Positions 1-10,335 of a stretch of 21,440 bases of DNA are shown here, piece by piece. Origin of the DNA: Actinomortierella ambigua. Taxonomy: Eukaryota; Mortierellomycota; Mortierellomycetes; Mortierellales; Mortierellaceae. Every line of letters begins with the position of its first letter. Position 1 is the stretch's first letter. Location: positions 20,611 to 42,050 of the forward strand of contig JAAAJB010000306.1 of assembly GCA_016098155.1 (NCBI GenBank), written 5' to 3'. The position numbers and the translations under genes were made by a program. Under the pieces are notes generated by a model. It was not told the origin of the DNA. It saw only the letters and a list, made by a program, of their open reading frames with translations, and ran no database searches.

Positions 1-3000
1 TGAGCTGTGGGTAAAAAAAAAAAAGACAGTCCCCACCCACATCGATATTGACTGTGCATTTGACCAATCAATAGCTTCTGGCGACGCACCTCAATAGTTA
101 CGAACACTCTCGAGAGATACGATCTTCGACCACAATCTTTGCCTTCTACACAGTCTCCATTGCCACCGCGGCAATAGTGCTCCGAACGACACTCGATTTG
201 GGACTGGCAGGCTCCAACTGCCTGATCGCATTCATCACGTTCTTGGCCACCGGCTTTCTCGTTGAAGCATGGCCACGGGGTGCAACAGCCGTACAACAGC
301 GGAGTGGCGCCTGTGAGTTTGACAAAGCAAACGTACTCTCAAGGATCCTTTTTCACTTCTTTCAGCCCCTGATCAACCTCAGCATGCAAAGGACCCTCGT
401 TCATACCGATGTAGATAACATGCAGCCTGCAGACTACAAGACACTTCTCGTAGTGGATCGGATGGAACACCTCTGGAAAGACGCTGTGCAAGAGGCAAAA
501 GCTCGAGGCCGTACCCCTTCATTATTCTGGACAATTCTACGCACCTTTCAGCATCAGCTTGTCCCCATTGTGATGTTCCGGGTCATCTTAGCGGTTGTCA
601 CCTATGGTCAGCCTTATCTATTGGGACTGTTGCTCGACTATCTTGGCGGTGGCGGGACCGAGGACAAGGCTACAGCAGATCCTCGCACACGGACCCGCGA
701 GTATGGTGTCCTGATAGCATGCTCCATGTTCCTTTTCGCGTGCATTTTTTCCTGCATTTACACCTACAACCGATCTCTGATGTTCCTGGTCAGTCAGGCA
801 GCTCGGAACGCTCTGACTGCAATGATCTTCCGCAAATCACTCACACTCTCAGCTTGTTCACGCCAGCTTGTCGGATCGAACGAAGTCAATCACATGGCAG
901 TCGATGCATATACATGGGGCGATGCCTTTCTCGACCTCACTGTCTGGATCTCCATCCCTATCGAGATAGGGGTCGCTTTGTACATGTGTAAGATTCTACA
1001 ACTTGCCTGTCTTTGCGCCTGTGACATTGTCTCGATTGTGACTAAACTCTCTCATACCCTCTTTTCTCTTTTTTTTCTTTTTTTTTTTTACCATTCTCCT
1101 ATGCACGTAATTTAAAAACGTATAGTAAGTCGGCTGTTAGGTTGGTCAATGCTGGCAGGAGTTCTAGTCATGCTATCCTTTACGCCACTCCAGATCCGGA
1201 TGGCACAGGTGGCCGAGGCTCTGACAGAGGAAAAGCTCAGGCGAATCGATGCCCGCACGACTGCATCAACCCAGGTACTCTCGGGCATCAAGGTCGTCAA
1301 ACTTTATGGATGGGAACAAGCGTTTTTAGAACGGATCCAGAACCATCTTCGCAAGGCCGAGCTTGATACACTAGCGGCCATTGGCCGCGTCCAAGCCATC
1401 ACTTCGATTATCTTCATTTCATCGTCGCTCATCATCTGCATGGTGACCCTCTCCGTGTATGCATTGATTGGCGGGCCTGATTTCACGCCCGGTCAGCTCA
1501 CGCCCAAGATAGCCTTTGTTAGCATGGCCCTCTTTTCTCTGCTTCGTAACCCCGTCGCTAACTTGTCGGATGCCCTGTCAACTACCATTGCTGTCCTCGT
1601 CTCAACAAGGCGCCTGCGGGATTATTTTCTTCTGGAAGAGGTCGATCTAACTGAGATTGTCCGTCGCAACCTCGCGCCGGGCGAGGTTGTTGAGAATACC
1701 ATCACCATGCAAGCAGCTTCTTTTGCATGGATACCCAAGCCATCTGCCGCTGCTACGCCGTTGAGCCTCCAAGAAGACAACGAGTCTGATGAGCGCCAGC
1801 CTCTTATCAGCCCTACGCGTGTGCCTGCTCCATCGGCCCTGTATCGGTCAATCTCTCGAGACCACCCTCCGACGGCGAGGCAGGCTAAAGCGACGCTCGA
1901 GAATATTAACCTTGAGATTCCCTTTGGCAAGCTAACCGCCATCGTTGGACGTGTTGGACAAGGAAAGTCATCACTGCTCTCTGCTATGATTGGTGAGATG
2001 TACAAGTGGCAAGGCACCGTGGTCCGCTACGGTAGTATTGCCTATGTGCCTCAACAAGCCTGGATCTACAATGCCAGCGTCCGTGACAATATCCTCTTTG
2101 GTCAGCCCTTTGTCAAGGAGCGATATTGCCACATCCTGGCTGTCTGCGGATTAGAGCCCGATCTGGCCATCCTGCCTGCCGGCGATCAGACCGAGATCGG
2201 CGAACGTGGAATCAACCTTTCTGGCGGTCAAAGGCAGCGTGTTTCACTAGCCCGGGCTGCCTACGCCGACGCCGATGTATACTTGATGGATGACCCCTTG
2301 AGTGCCGTCGATGCTCATGTTGACCGCCATCTGTGGGACGAACTGATTGGACCAAATGGCCTCCTTCGGCACAAAACCCGCGTCTTGGTGACTCACGGGA
2401 TCCAACACCTCAAGCATGTCGACCAAGTTGTCGTCGTCACGGACGGACGGATTACGGAGAAGGGTCACTACCAGGATCTTATGGCAGCCCAAAAGTCCTT
2501 TTATCGGTTAATCAAGGAGTACTCGGTGCAATACCGCCGTGAGCGTCGCAGGACCATGCCTCGACGTCGCTCCACCACCACATCCATCCCTCATGTCCGC
2601 AGCAACTTGGTGAGAGCCAAAAGCGACAGCAACTTCAACAAACCCGATTCATCCATTGAGAACGTTGAAAATGGGCAGGAAGACGACACTCAGGGAGAAT
2701 CAGAAAGTATCGATACGGAATCATCGTCAACCACGACCGGAGAGAACCAGACGATCGAGGAGCATGCCGAGGCGAATGACAGAGCCAAGCTTGTTAGCGA
2801 GGAGGAAATGGCTGTCGGCGAGGTCACCTGGCGAACGGTTAGCAAATACTTGCGCGCAGCCTCTTACAGATACTGTGCTATTGTCCTTGTTCTGTTCGCA
2901 GGTGGCCAACTATGTCTTGTCGGGTCCAACCTATGGTTGAAATATTGGATCAAAGTGACGGATGAGGCCGAGCGGCAAAGGAAGACACCGCCATCAATTG

Positions 3001-4761
3001 CCATCTTTTTGGTCGTTTATGCCGTTGTAACAATTCTCTATGTCTTGGCTTACATGGCTGTCATGTGGGTGGCGCTGGCCGTCGCCCGTATCCGAGCCTC
3101 AGCCAAGATTCACAAGGACCTGCTCAATCGCGTGTTGCGGCTCCCTATGTCTTTCTTTGACACAACTCCGTAAGTCAAGCTATTTCGCGTCCACTTCTCC
3201 CCCCCCCCCTTTTTTTATATGCCTCATCTGTCTTAGACTTTTACTCATGACATAAACCCCCTCATTCTCTCTTCTCGTTAGATTGGGACGCATTTTAAAC
3301 CGGTTCTCATCCGATATTGTCGTGATCGATGGCCGCATCCCGCTCAAGATTGTGGACACACTCTACTTTTTCTTCATTGTGTCGAGCACGCTTATCATTG
3401 TTACGGTGACGACGCCACTTTTTGCGCTAATTCTCCCTTTTCTCATCTATGCCTATTGGCGCCTGATGGTCAAGTATCTATGCATCTCCAACCCCGCCAT
3501 GCGGATTTACTCGATTTCCAAATCGCCAGTCTATCAGCATTTTACGGAAACCATCCACGGCATGTCGACAATCCGCACCATGGAAAAGCAGTCGACTTAT
3601 ATCAACCAAAACCTGGAGAAAACCGACTTTTTGGGCAGCGCATTTCTTCCATACATGTTCTCGAAACGTTGGCTCGAGATCCAGATTCGCCTGTTGTCGA
3701 CAGTCGTCGTATTCTCGGCCTCGATTTCGGCAGTGCTGTTCCGAGGCCGCGCTGACCCGAGTACTGTTGGCTTGACACTAGGCTTTGCCATGACCATCTC
3801 GGAGGAGGTCACGTCTCTCGTCCGCATTTACTCGGATCTTCAGAACCAGTTTATCAGTGTCGAACGTGTCCAAGAATACTCTGACCTGAACACCGAAGCC
3901 CCTGAACACACCGATGTCCATCTTCCGGACACATGGCCTACCCATGGCGAGATTGCCTTTCGGAACTACTCCACTCGCTACCGCGAGGGGACGGACTTGG
4001 TACTGCGGGACGTTTCGTTCACTGTCCGCGGCGGTGAAAAGGTTGGAATCGTCGGACGCACTGGTGCCGGTAAATCATCCCTCACCCTCGCTCTCTATCG
4101 CATTATAGAGGCCGCGAACAGCTACTGGGCAAGGGCCTCATATAACGGTCCACTCCCCAGTCGAAACGGCCCTCCAACGGCAGCGGAGCTGGTGGATGGG
4201 GGTCGGATTGAGATTGACGGCCTCGACATCTCGACACTTGGCCTCTATGATTTGCGGCAGCATTTGGCAATCATCCCACAGGATCCTATTTTGTTTGCTG
4301 GCACGCTCCGCGAGAACCTCGACCCCTTTGGAGAGTCATCGGATGCCGACCTGTGGATCGCGCTCGAGCGTGCGCATCTAAAGTCGCACATCCAAACACT
4401 GCCTGGCGGTAGCGGTCTCTCGTTTGAAGTCTCGGCCAATGGCGACAACTTTTCGGTTGGCCAACGGTCTCTCCTGTGTTTAGCTCGCGCGCTTCTACGC
4501 AAGACCAAGATCCTTGTACTGGACGAGGCCACATCGTCGGTCGACATGCAGACGGACGAGCTCATCCAACAGACGATTCGCACCGAGTTTCAAGATAGAA
4601 CCATTCTCACCATTGCTCATCGGATTAAGACTGTCATGGACTATGACAAGATTCTGGTGTTGGATCATGGACGAGTGCAAGAGTTTGCATCCCCCCAGCA
4701 GTTGATCCGAGATTCAGAGTCTATGTTTTATAAGCTTGCTGAGCAGGCTGGAGAGATTTAA
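1..4761 (+). CDS. ABCC (MRP-type) ABC transporter, 5' partial, spliced
   Basis: Full-size ABC exporter of the ABCC family; fungal members usually move glutathione conjugates or other organic anions, often across the vacuolar membrane (family knowledge; the substrate here is unknown). Proposed exons are up to 10, 75-987, 1141-3169 and 3282-4761. Introns 11-74, 988-1140 and 3170-3281 start GTAA and end TAG, and the frame stays open across all joins. About 1,476 residues are visible, so only the start of TMD0 is missing (family about 1,500). Order: end of TMD0, linker, TMD1, NBD1 (Walker A GRVGQGKS 1947-1970, LSGGQ 2217-2231, Walker B YLMDD 2280-2294, H-loop His 2394), an acidic Ser/Glu-rich linker (about 2520-2800), TMD2, NBD2 (Walker A GRTGAGKS 4054-4077, FSVGQ 4450-4464, Walker B ILVLDE 4510-4527, H-loop His 4618). 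NBD1 has Asp in place of the catalytic Glu, the usual ABCC asymmetry. The C-terminus ends at TAA 4759-4761. Confidence 0.95.
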
Positions 4762-4764
4762 ACA

Positions 4765-4770
4765 AATAAA
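4765..4770 (+). terminator. Poly(A) signal of the ABC transporter gene
   Basis: AATAAA lies four bases after the transporter stop codon and is followed by an A-run. It is very close to the stop, so the real cleavage signal could be further downstream. Confidence 0.45.
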
Positions 4771-5229
4771 AAAAAAATCTCGTTGCTAATCGATTGTGAA
4801 TTTCCTCCGCTTGTCACCTTCAACACGTTTTTTTGGTGTCCCTCCAACTCTCCCTAAGCTGGCTTGCTAGGAATGTTGAGAGGACTTTTTTTTTTAATGG
4901 AAAAGATGCAAAGGTTTAATAGCTTTTGGGGTAGGGAGGAGGAGAGAGAGGCGAGGAAGGGAAGGGTTGGCCTTGGGAGAATTTTTGGTATACAGACATA
5001 ACAACACCATCAAGGTCTGTCATGTCCATTGCTCTCGTACAGAACCAACAATTTTCCCTTTCTAAACTCAATGCAGGGTAAGGTAGTGTCAAGAGAGAGA
5101 GGGGGGGGAAGGGTCAACAAAAAACAAACGAGCACCAATACTACACATACACTTGGGACGGTGCAAAGATAAGAGAGAGAGGGAGGGGGGGGGGGAGCGT
5201 AAACGAACGGCTAAAATGGCTGATTTAGA
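4771..5229. other. Convergent intergenic spacer, purine-rich
   Basis: The 459 bases lie between two convergent stop codons. They contain several GA/G-rich runs on the + strand (about 4931-4970, 5093-5112, 5173-5197) and T-runs. No ORF or RNA gene is recognisable. It presumably holds the 3' UTRs of both neighbours. Confidence 0.7.
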
Positions 5230-7479
5230 TTAAATATAGTGGATACTGGCTGACTGACTCTGCGGCGAATCAGATCCACCCTGCATCGAAGGTCGTGAAC
5301 CATCACTCAGCTGGTTCAGACCAGACTGCGAGCCAGCACCGGCACTTGGGCTCAGGGCGTTACTGCCTGTGCCAGCGGAACCAGACGCGCCCATACCACC
5401 GTAGTCGCGACCACTCGATCCCGAATCATGGTATCCATCAGTGCCCGAGGCTAGGCCGCTTGATCCAGGATGGTATCCTTGTCCTGCATCGCCAAAATAC
5501 ATGGGTCCTCCAGCACCAAGCAGGTTGTGGTTGGATCGGTTGGCTGGATGCTCCATCATCTCGGGTGCAACGACAATATGGCCAGCCGTGGCAGCGCCGG
5601 CAGCATTGTGGATCGAACCTGTGCGCGACCCATGCGAACCGCTACCCTGCGGCTGACGTGTACCATACAAATGGCCATATCCTGCAGCGGCGCCGCCTGC
5701 GGCAGCAGCTGCCGCAGCATCATCGCCATGGCCAAAGCCATGCGAAGGTCGTTCTAGACGACGGGATTGGCGACGGTAGACAACAAAGAAGATGCCGGCG
5801 AACAGAGCAATCAGGGCAAGGGAGCCCACAGCGATACCGGCAACGGCACCACCACCCAAGGTCTTGCTCGCGCCACCACCAGCGCCATCTAGGCCTCCGC
5901 CGGGGTTGTTGGGATCAAAGGGGCCAGGTGTTTGGCCAGGTCCGATGGGTAAGATCGTGCCACCACTGATTGTCACGGCGACAGTGGTCTGCGTCGGGAT
6001 CTCGGTCGTCAGGGCATCGGTCGACGTCTGGATCACCAAGGTCTCTGTGGTCACGGGAGGCTGAGTTTCCGACGAGCTCGCCACAATGTCTGTTGTCGTC
6101 TCAGGCAACGTGACCGAACTTGTTTGTGGGATCTCCGTGGAGGTGACTGGAGGCTGCGTGATGGTGTCCGTCGGCGTCTGTGTCTCGGTCTGCGTCACAG
6201 TCTCGGTCAACGTTTGCGTGTCTGTAACGGGCGTTTCCGTGGGCGTCTCAGTCTGCGTAAACGTTTCTGTGGGCGTCAGAGTCTCCGTGATGGGTGATTC
6301 CGTTTGCGTTTGAGTGGCCGTCTCCGTCTCCGTCATGGTGGCCGTTTCCGTCTGGGTCTGGGTGGCCGTTTCCGTCTGGGTCTGGGTGGCCGTTTCCGTC
6401 TCGGTCAGGGTGGCTGTCTCCGTCGGGGTCAGTGTAGCCGTTTCCGTCTCGGTCAGGGTGGCTGTCTCCGTCGGGGTCAGTGTAGCCGTCTCCGTCTCGG
6501 TCAGGGTGGCCGTCTCCGTCTCAGTCAAGGTAGCCGTCTCCGTTGGGGTCAGGGTAGCTGTCTCCGTCTCGGTCAGGGTGGCCGTGTCCGTTGGGGTCAG
6601 TGTAGCCGTCTCCGTCTCGGTCAGGGTGGCCGTCTCCGTCGGGGTCAAGGTGGCCGTCTCCGTTGGGGTCAGGGTAGCCGTCTCTGTTACTGTAGCAGTT
6701 TGCGAAATGGATGTTGAAGCCACCGTCGTATCGGTGGACAGCGTGGACTGTGTGCTGGTGATTGTTTCCATCGAGGTCGACGTTGCAATGGACAATGTCG
6801 TGTTTGACGAGGTTGTTGGGCTCACCGAAGGCGATGCAGTGGAGGTGATCGTCGTCTCACTTGACGCGGTCGTCTCACTTGACGCGGTCGTCTCGGTGGC
6901 GGGAGCGCTGGTGTTGGCCGACGAGGTAGAGGCTAGATTCGTAGACGAAGCTGCATCGGAGGTCACGGCCGTTGTTACAGGGTCTACATCTGGAGTTGAG
7001 GTAGGCTCCTCGTCGGAAGCCGTGGTCGATATCACAGGCTTTGTGGTGGAAGTTGGCTCGTCATCTTCAGGAACACGGGCACCCTCAGAGGGCTCAGTAC
7101 CAGTGTCCTTTGTCGCGGTTGGCTTGGGCTCTTCCTCCTCTTCATCGCTCTGGGTAGGCGACGGCTTGGCACTCGTGGGCTGTTCGGCCCCCGGCTCATC
7201 CACTTCAATGGCGTTCATCTTCACATCTTGTTGGTCCTGATCATGGTTTTCGACCCTGAGAATGCGATTCTGCCGGGTGGCGGGGATCTGGGTAGGACGA
7301 ATAATAGGTTTGATCACTTGGGGCTGGTGACCATTGTTGTTGTGTGGTGCTGCTGTAGGCTGGTGTTTGCCCGAGCTGCTTCGGGTGGAAGCTGCGCGCT
7401 GCTCGTGCAGGGAGCTGGAATGCTCGGCTCTGCGGCGGATGGCACCTTGAACCCGCTTTAGGTCGGAAAAATCAGCCAT
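5230..7479 (-). CDS. Ser/Thr-rich single-pass membrane protein, SKG6/Mid2-like
   Basis: Intronless 749-residue ORF. The N-terminus (MADFSDLKRVQG) is polar and basic with no signal peptide. It is followed by an acidic, Pro/Ser/Thr-rich stretch (about 80-230), a Ser/Thr/Glu repeat region (about 265-400), a Thr-rich stalk, a Gly-rich segment, one hydrophobic helix at about residues 549-571 (IAVGSLALIALFAGIFFVVY) stopped by YRRQSRR, and a Gly/Ser/Ala-rich tail. The helix with its basic stop-transfer resembles SKG6/Axl2-type transmembrane segments; Mid2/Wsc-like proteins are cell-wall stress sensors (family knowledge). Lack of a signal peptide fits a type III topology, N-outside and C-inside, with an O-glycosylated stalk (inference). 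An in-frame stop lies two codons before the ATG; CCTAG there could also be a splice acceptor, so a signal-peptide exon upstream cannot be excluded. The gene is convergent with the ABC transporter. Confidence 0.85.
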   Translation of the reverse strand: MADFSDLKRVQGAIRRRAEHSSSLHEQRAASTRSSSGKHQPTAAPHNNNGHQPQVIKPIIRPTQIPATRQNRILRVENHDQDQQDVKMNAIEVDEPGAEQPTSAKPSPTQSDEEEEEPKPTATKDTGTEPSEGARVPEDDEPTSTTKPVISTTASDEEPTSTPDVDPVTTAVTSDAASSTNLASTSSANTSAPATETTASSETTASSETTITSTASPSVSPTTSSNTTLSIATSTSMETITSTQSTLSTDTTVASTSISQTATVTETATLTPTETATLTPTETATLTETETATLTPTDTATLTETETATLTPTETATLTETETATLTETETATLTPTETATLTETETATLTPTETATLTETETATQTQTETATQTQTETATMTETETATQTQTESPITETLTPTETFTQTETPTETPVTDTQTLTETVTQTETQTPTDTITQPPVTSTEIPQTSSVTLPETTTDIVASSSETQPPVTTETLVIQTSTDALTTEIPTQTTVAVTISGGTILPIGPGQTPGPFDPNNPGGGLDGAGGGASKTLGGGAVAGIAVGSLALIALFAGIFFVVYRRQSRRLERPSHGFGHGDDAAAAAAAGGAAAGYGHLYGTRQPQGSGSHGSRTGSIHNAAGAATAGHIVVAPEMMEHPANRSNHNLLGAGGPMYFGDAGQGYHPGSSGLASGTDGYHDSGSSGRDYGGMGASGSAGTGSNALSPSAGAGSQSGLNQLSDGSRPSMQGGSDSPQSQSASIHYI
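6302..6688 (-). repeat. Coding 24-bp minisatellite (TATLT-x-TE repeats)
   Basis: About 16 tandem 24-bp units each encode an octapeptide of the form TATLTPTE or TATLTETE, with TATQTQTE variants at the C-terminal end. The P and E versions alternate for much of the array, which suggests a 48-bp higher-order unit. All length changes by whole units keep the frame, so the array is expected to vary in length between strains. Confidence 0.95.
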
Positions 7480-8680
7480 CTCCCGCTAGGTGTTTTGATC
7501 TACAAGGTCATAAATAAAAGAGAAGAGACGTTGAGAACGGGTTGTCAAAGGGTATGAGACGCGTCCAAGATCTAGTGGCGCTGGTATGTTGAGGTGAGAC
7601 AGCAACGGTAAACATCGATAGGTTGTTTGGCGCTAAGGTCGCTGTAATTCACCCAGCACTACCCGCAACAACCCAGATACGAGACCAGAAATGAAGGGCG
7701 ATGAAGCGTCCAGTCAAGAGACGGACAGGGACAGTCAAAAAAAAAAAAGTACATCAATATTGGTGTCAATAATGTGTGGCCACACCAATTGTGCGAAGAT
7801 ATTAATAGGAAGGAAGAAGGGCAAGATGAAGGGGACGAACGGGGAGATACAGACACAGCAGCAGAGAGAGCCAATGTTTGGAGGCCTTCTCTCTCACTCT
7901 GTGTTTTTGCCCTACAAAAGGACAATAGGGATAGCATGGAGGGAGAGAGGGATAGCATGGAGGGAGAGAGGGAGAGCGGGCGAGAGAGAGAGATAGAGAG
8001 AGAGAGAGAATAAAGGGTCCAATTGAGACAGACGTTGGAGAAAAAGGAGACAAGGGAGAAGAGCAAGATGTGCTTGCAGGGGAGGATAATAGGGTGTGCG
8101 AGGACCGTTGCAGGGGCGAGGTTGTAATGTAGGTGGGGCAAAGGAAGGAGGGAGATAAGCCCAGCACACTATCAAAAGTATGAGAAGCAAGCGATGGAAG
8201 GGAATTGCCATGCAAGGGCAGGACAGAGATTCGATGGCAAATGTCATCCTCATTACCTTCTCCAGACAATGAGAGGGTGAGGGGTGGTTGCGGTCGTGTC
8301 TGAACGTTTGATGAGGAGAGAGAGAGAGAGGGAGGGAGAGGGAGAAGGAGAGGAGAGAGAGGATGGGAGGGGTATATCTTGGTGGTGCCGAGAGAACGAG
8401 GCCGAGGATGAGGGAAGAGGATGGGATAGGGGAGGGGGGGGAAGACGCGAGGAAGGGTGGAAGGATAGGATGGGGGGAGGGGAGGATGTTGGTGGTGGGG
8501 AAAGGGGACCGGCGAACAATCAAGGGAAACGGAAAGAGAGAAAAAGAGAGAAAAGAGTCAAAGACGAGGCAAAAAAAAAAAAGAGAGAGAGAGATAGAGA
8601 GAAAGAGACCCACATTCAGCGGCTCTCCTCCCCCCCCCCCCTCTCCTCAACCTTCGGCACCGCCCAACACCTGAGAGCCA
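7480..8680 (-). promoter_or_regulatory. Purine-rich 5' region of the SKG6-like gene
   Basis: No supported gene. On the minus strand (the reading direction of the gene at 5230-7479) this is strongly pyrimidine-rich, as fungal promoters and leaders often are. On the + strand it shows a 21-bp duplication containing GATAGCATGGAGGGAGAGA (about 7929-7970), a GA tract to 8010, another at 8316-8362, G-rich purine blocks 8400-8500, and A/GA runs 8530-8607 followed by a C10 run near 8632. ORFs here on both strands are low-complexity translations of these tracts. Confidence 0.5.
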
Positions 8681-9415
8681 GCACTTGAGAGCAGACTGGC
8701 GAGGACAAGTACGCACGCCGTCGCAAATGTCTATCCCACCTGCTGTTCACCACTCGACCCCTTCCATTTCACCCGTTTCCTGCTGTGCTCCGCTCGCCGC
8801 TGGTCACACAAACTCATCTCGCTCGCAATCTTGCTCTCGTCTCTCTTTCTCGCATTGTGTCGGCTCTTGCTTGAGAAAAACAAAAGATACACACAGCAAA
8901 GACAGTCTATACCTTTCTTGACACACAAGTGGCTTCGAGGGAGCATCACAATAGCATTCTCAAGAACCGCAGACGTCGCCATGCTTGCCGAGGGATTTCC
9001 TGCAGCACGCTGCGAGATAGTGGACAGACCTGCCAACAGCCGAACAGCGATAGCCAATCCGCCTGCGGTCGTAAAGGGCTCCAGTTGAGCGGACATGAGC
9101 TGAGGGCTTGGGTGGAACTCATGCCTCAAGAGCACGATGGACTACCACAACACATGAGAGCAGCCGGGGCTACCTTTTGGCACGCGGCACACAACAGGTG
9201 GCGAGCAAGTGCCTGTCAGACGCGCGCCTCGTAGCCCAAGGTCAAGGCTCGGCCCTGTGTCTGAATCATTCAGGCACCAACAACTGATTGGCCAGGCAAT
9301 TCCAGACAATTCCCCTCCTTCTCTTGGACATTCTTTTTCCTGTCGAGCACAACCCGCATTCCAAATTGATATCACGCAGAATCGAAGCTCCTTCATTTCT
9401 CTCTCGAACAATACC
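8681..9415. other. Unassigned spacer, no supported gene
   Basis: Mixed-composition DNA between the GA-rich and CT-rich tracts. Short ORFs exist on both strands (the longest is about 134 codons on the minus strand, 8731-9135) but none shows a recognisable domain, paired splice signals or a stable composition. A GATTGG (inverted CCAAT) occurs near 9288. It may hold promoter elements, but I cannot assign them. Confidence 0.5.
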
Positions 9416-9483
9416 TTTCCCTCTCCCTCTTTCTCTCTCTCTCTCTCTCCCTCTCTCTTTCTCTCCCTCTCCCTCTCTCTCTC

Positions 9484-9515
<32 letters not shown>

Positions 9516-9540
9516 CCTCTCTCTCTTTCTCTCTTTCCGC
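9416..9540. repeat. CT-rich microsatellite tract
   Basis: Around 125 bases made almost only of C and T, mainly (CT)n and CCCTCT/TTTCTCT variants, ending near 9538. The complementary purine-rich tracts lie on the same strand 0.8 to 1.5 kb upstream. An AATAAA occurs at 9576-9581, with no convincing gene to own it. Confidence 0.9.
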
Positions 9541-10099
9541 TCCCACCCCCCCTCCTATTTTTGTAGTAGTGAATGAATAAAGTTCAATTGAAAACTACAC
9601 TGTGTAATTTTCTTAAAACGCCCAAACATTGAGAGCACGGTGACAAAACAGACCGAGTTGCTGCTGGCACTTTGTTGATATAAAAGACAATAATCTTTTC
9701 GATTCTCTCGCAGTTTTATGACCCTCTCTATCTCTCACTTCCAAAAGAACAACCTCTTGGGGAATGGCTGGATAATGGTGTCAGGTGTAGACAGCTGGGC
9801 CTTTCCCTGCGCGAGGAGCCGTCGTGGATGCATCGTCACGGCAGAGGCGGTATGGCGCTCGTCTAATGCTCCCTGTTTGTCTGTGGAACTCAAGGCTTGA
9901 GAAACATACACTGGACCTGTTGGCAATGTTTGATTTTACTCCGATAACGACTCAACTCTTCTGGGAACAAACCAGTGTGCCGCCTTTGCTCCACTGTGGG
10001 CCCTGCGCTTCCCGCAATGGGTAACTGTAGTTGACTTCCTGTTCGCTAGAGATGCTATCCACCGCGAAAGGAACGAAGCCCCAACCCCCTTCTAGCCAT
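9541..10099. other. Unassigned region with TATA-like site
   Basis: No supported gene. A TATAAAA sits at about 9680-9686, followed 30 bases later by an ATG (9718) opening a 60-codon ORF that has no recognisable features and is soon interrupted. I regard this as weak. Confidence 0.35.
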
Positions 10100-10109
10100 G
10101 CATTATTAT

Positions 10110-10335
10110 GGCATCGTTCTGGTGATTTGCTCTTCGGCAGCAAAAGTCTCTCCTCCCTCTCTATCCATTCTGTGAGGCTATCCACATCCTACTGGAACAC
10201 CTCTTGCGCCAGTTCGTTAACCGCCATTACTAGATCGAGATCAGAAGGGCTTCACCCTAACGAACTTCCTTCACCCATGAGATCACTAGGCCCACCTCTC
10301 CTGCGTCTCCGAGCAAGAGGGGATTGACACCTGTG
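10110..10335 (-). pseudogene. Eroded protein-coding fragment, family unknown
   Basis: On the minus strand two adjacent stretches in different frames read like real protein. The first (about 10335-10257) includes LLLGDAGEVGLVISWVKEVR. The second (about 10237-10110) includes VMAVNELAQEVFQ, then a TAG, then SLTEWIEREERLLLPKSKS. Both are amphipathic and charged, unlike surrounding junk translations. They are separated by stops and a frame change with no good splice pair. I read this as a decayed gene remnant; it could also be part of a spliced gene I failed to assemble. The family is not recognised. Confidence 0.3.

Noticed and set aside
6314..7240. 308-codon + strand ORF with Val-Ser-Val repeats
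   Set aside because: It is the antisense shadow of the 24-bp coding repeats of the minus-strand surface protein; its valine-rich translation comes only from the repeat.
7912..8613. 233-codon minus-strand ORF (Leu/Ser/Pro-rich)
   Set aside because: Low-complexity translation of CT-rich tracts; overlapping ORFs in all other frames of this tract look similar.
9142..9580. ORFs of 92-134 codons on both strands across the CT tract
   Set aside because: Most of the translation is Ser/Leu or Arg/Glu from the microsatellite; no domain or splice structure.
9576..9581. AATAAA as a gene terminator
   Set aside because: No supported + strand gene ends here; it is likely a chance match in A/T-rich sequence.
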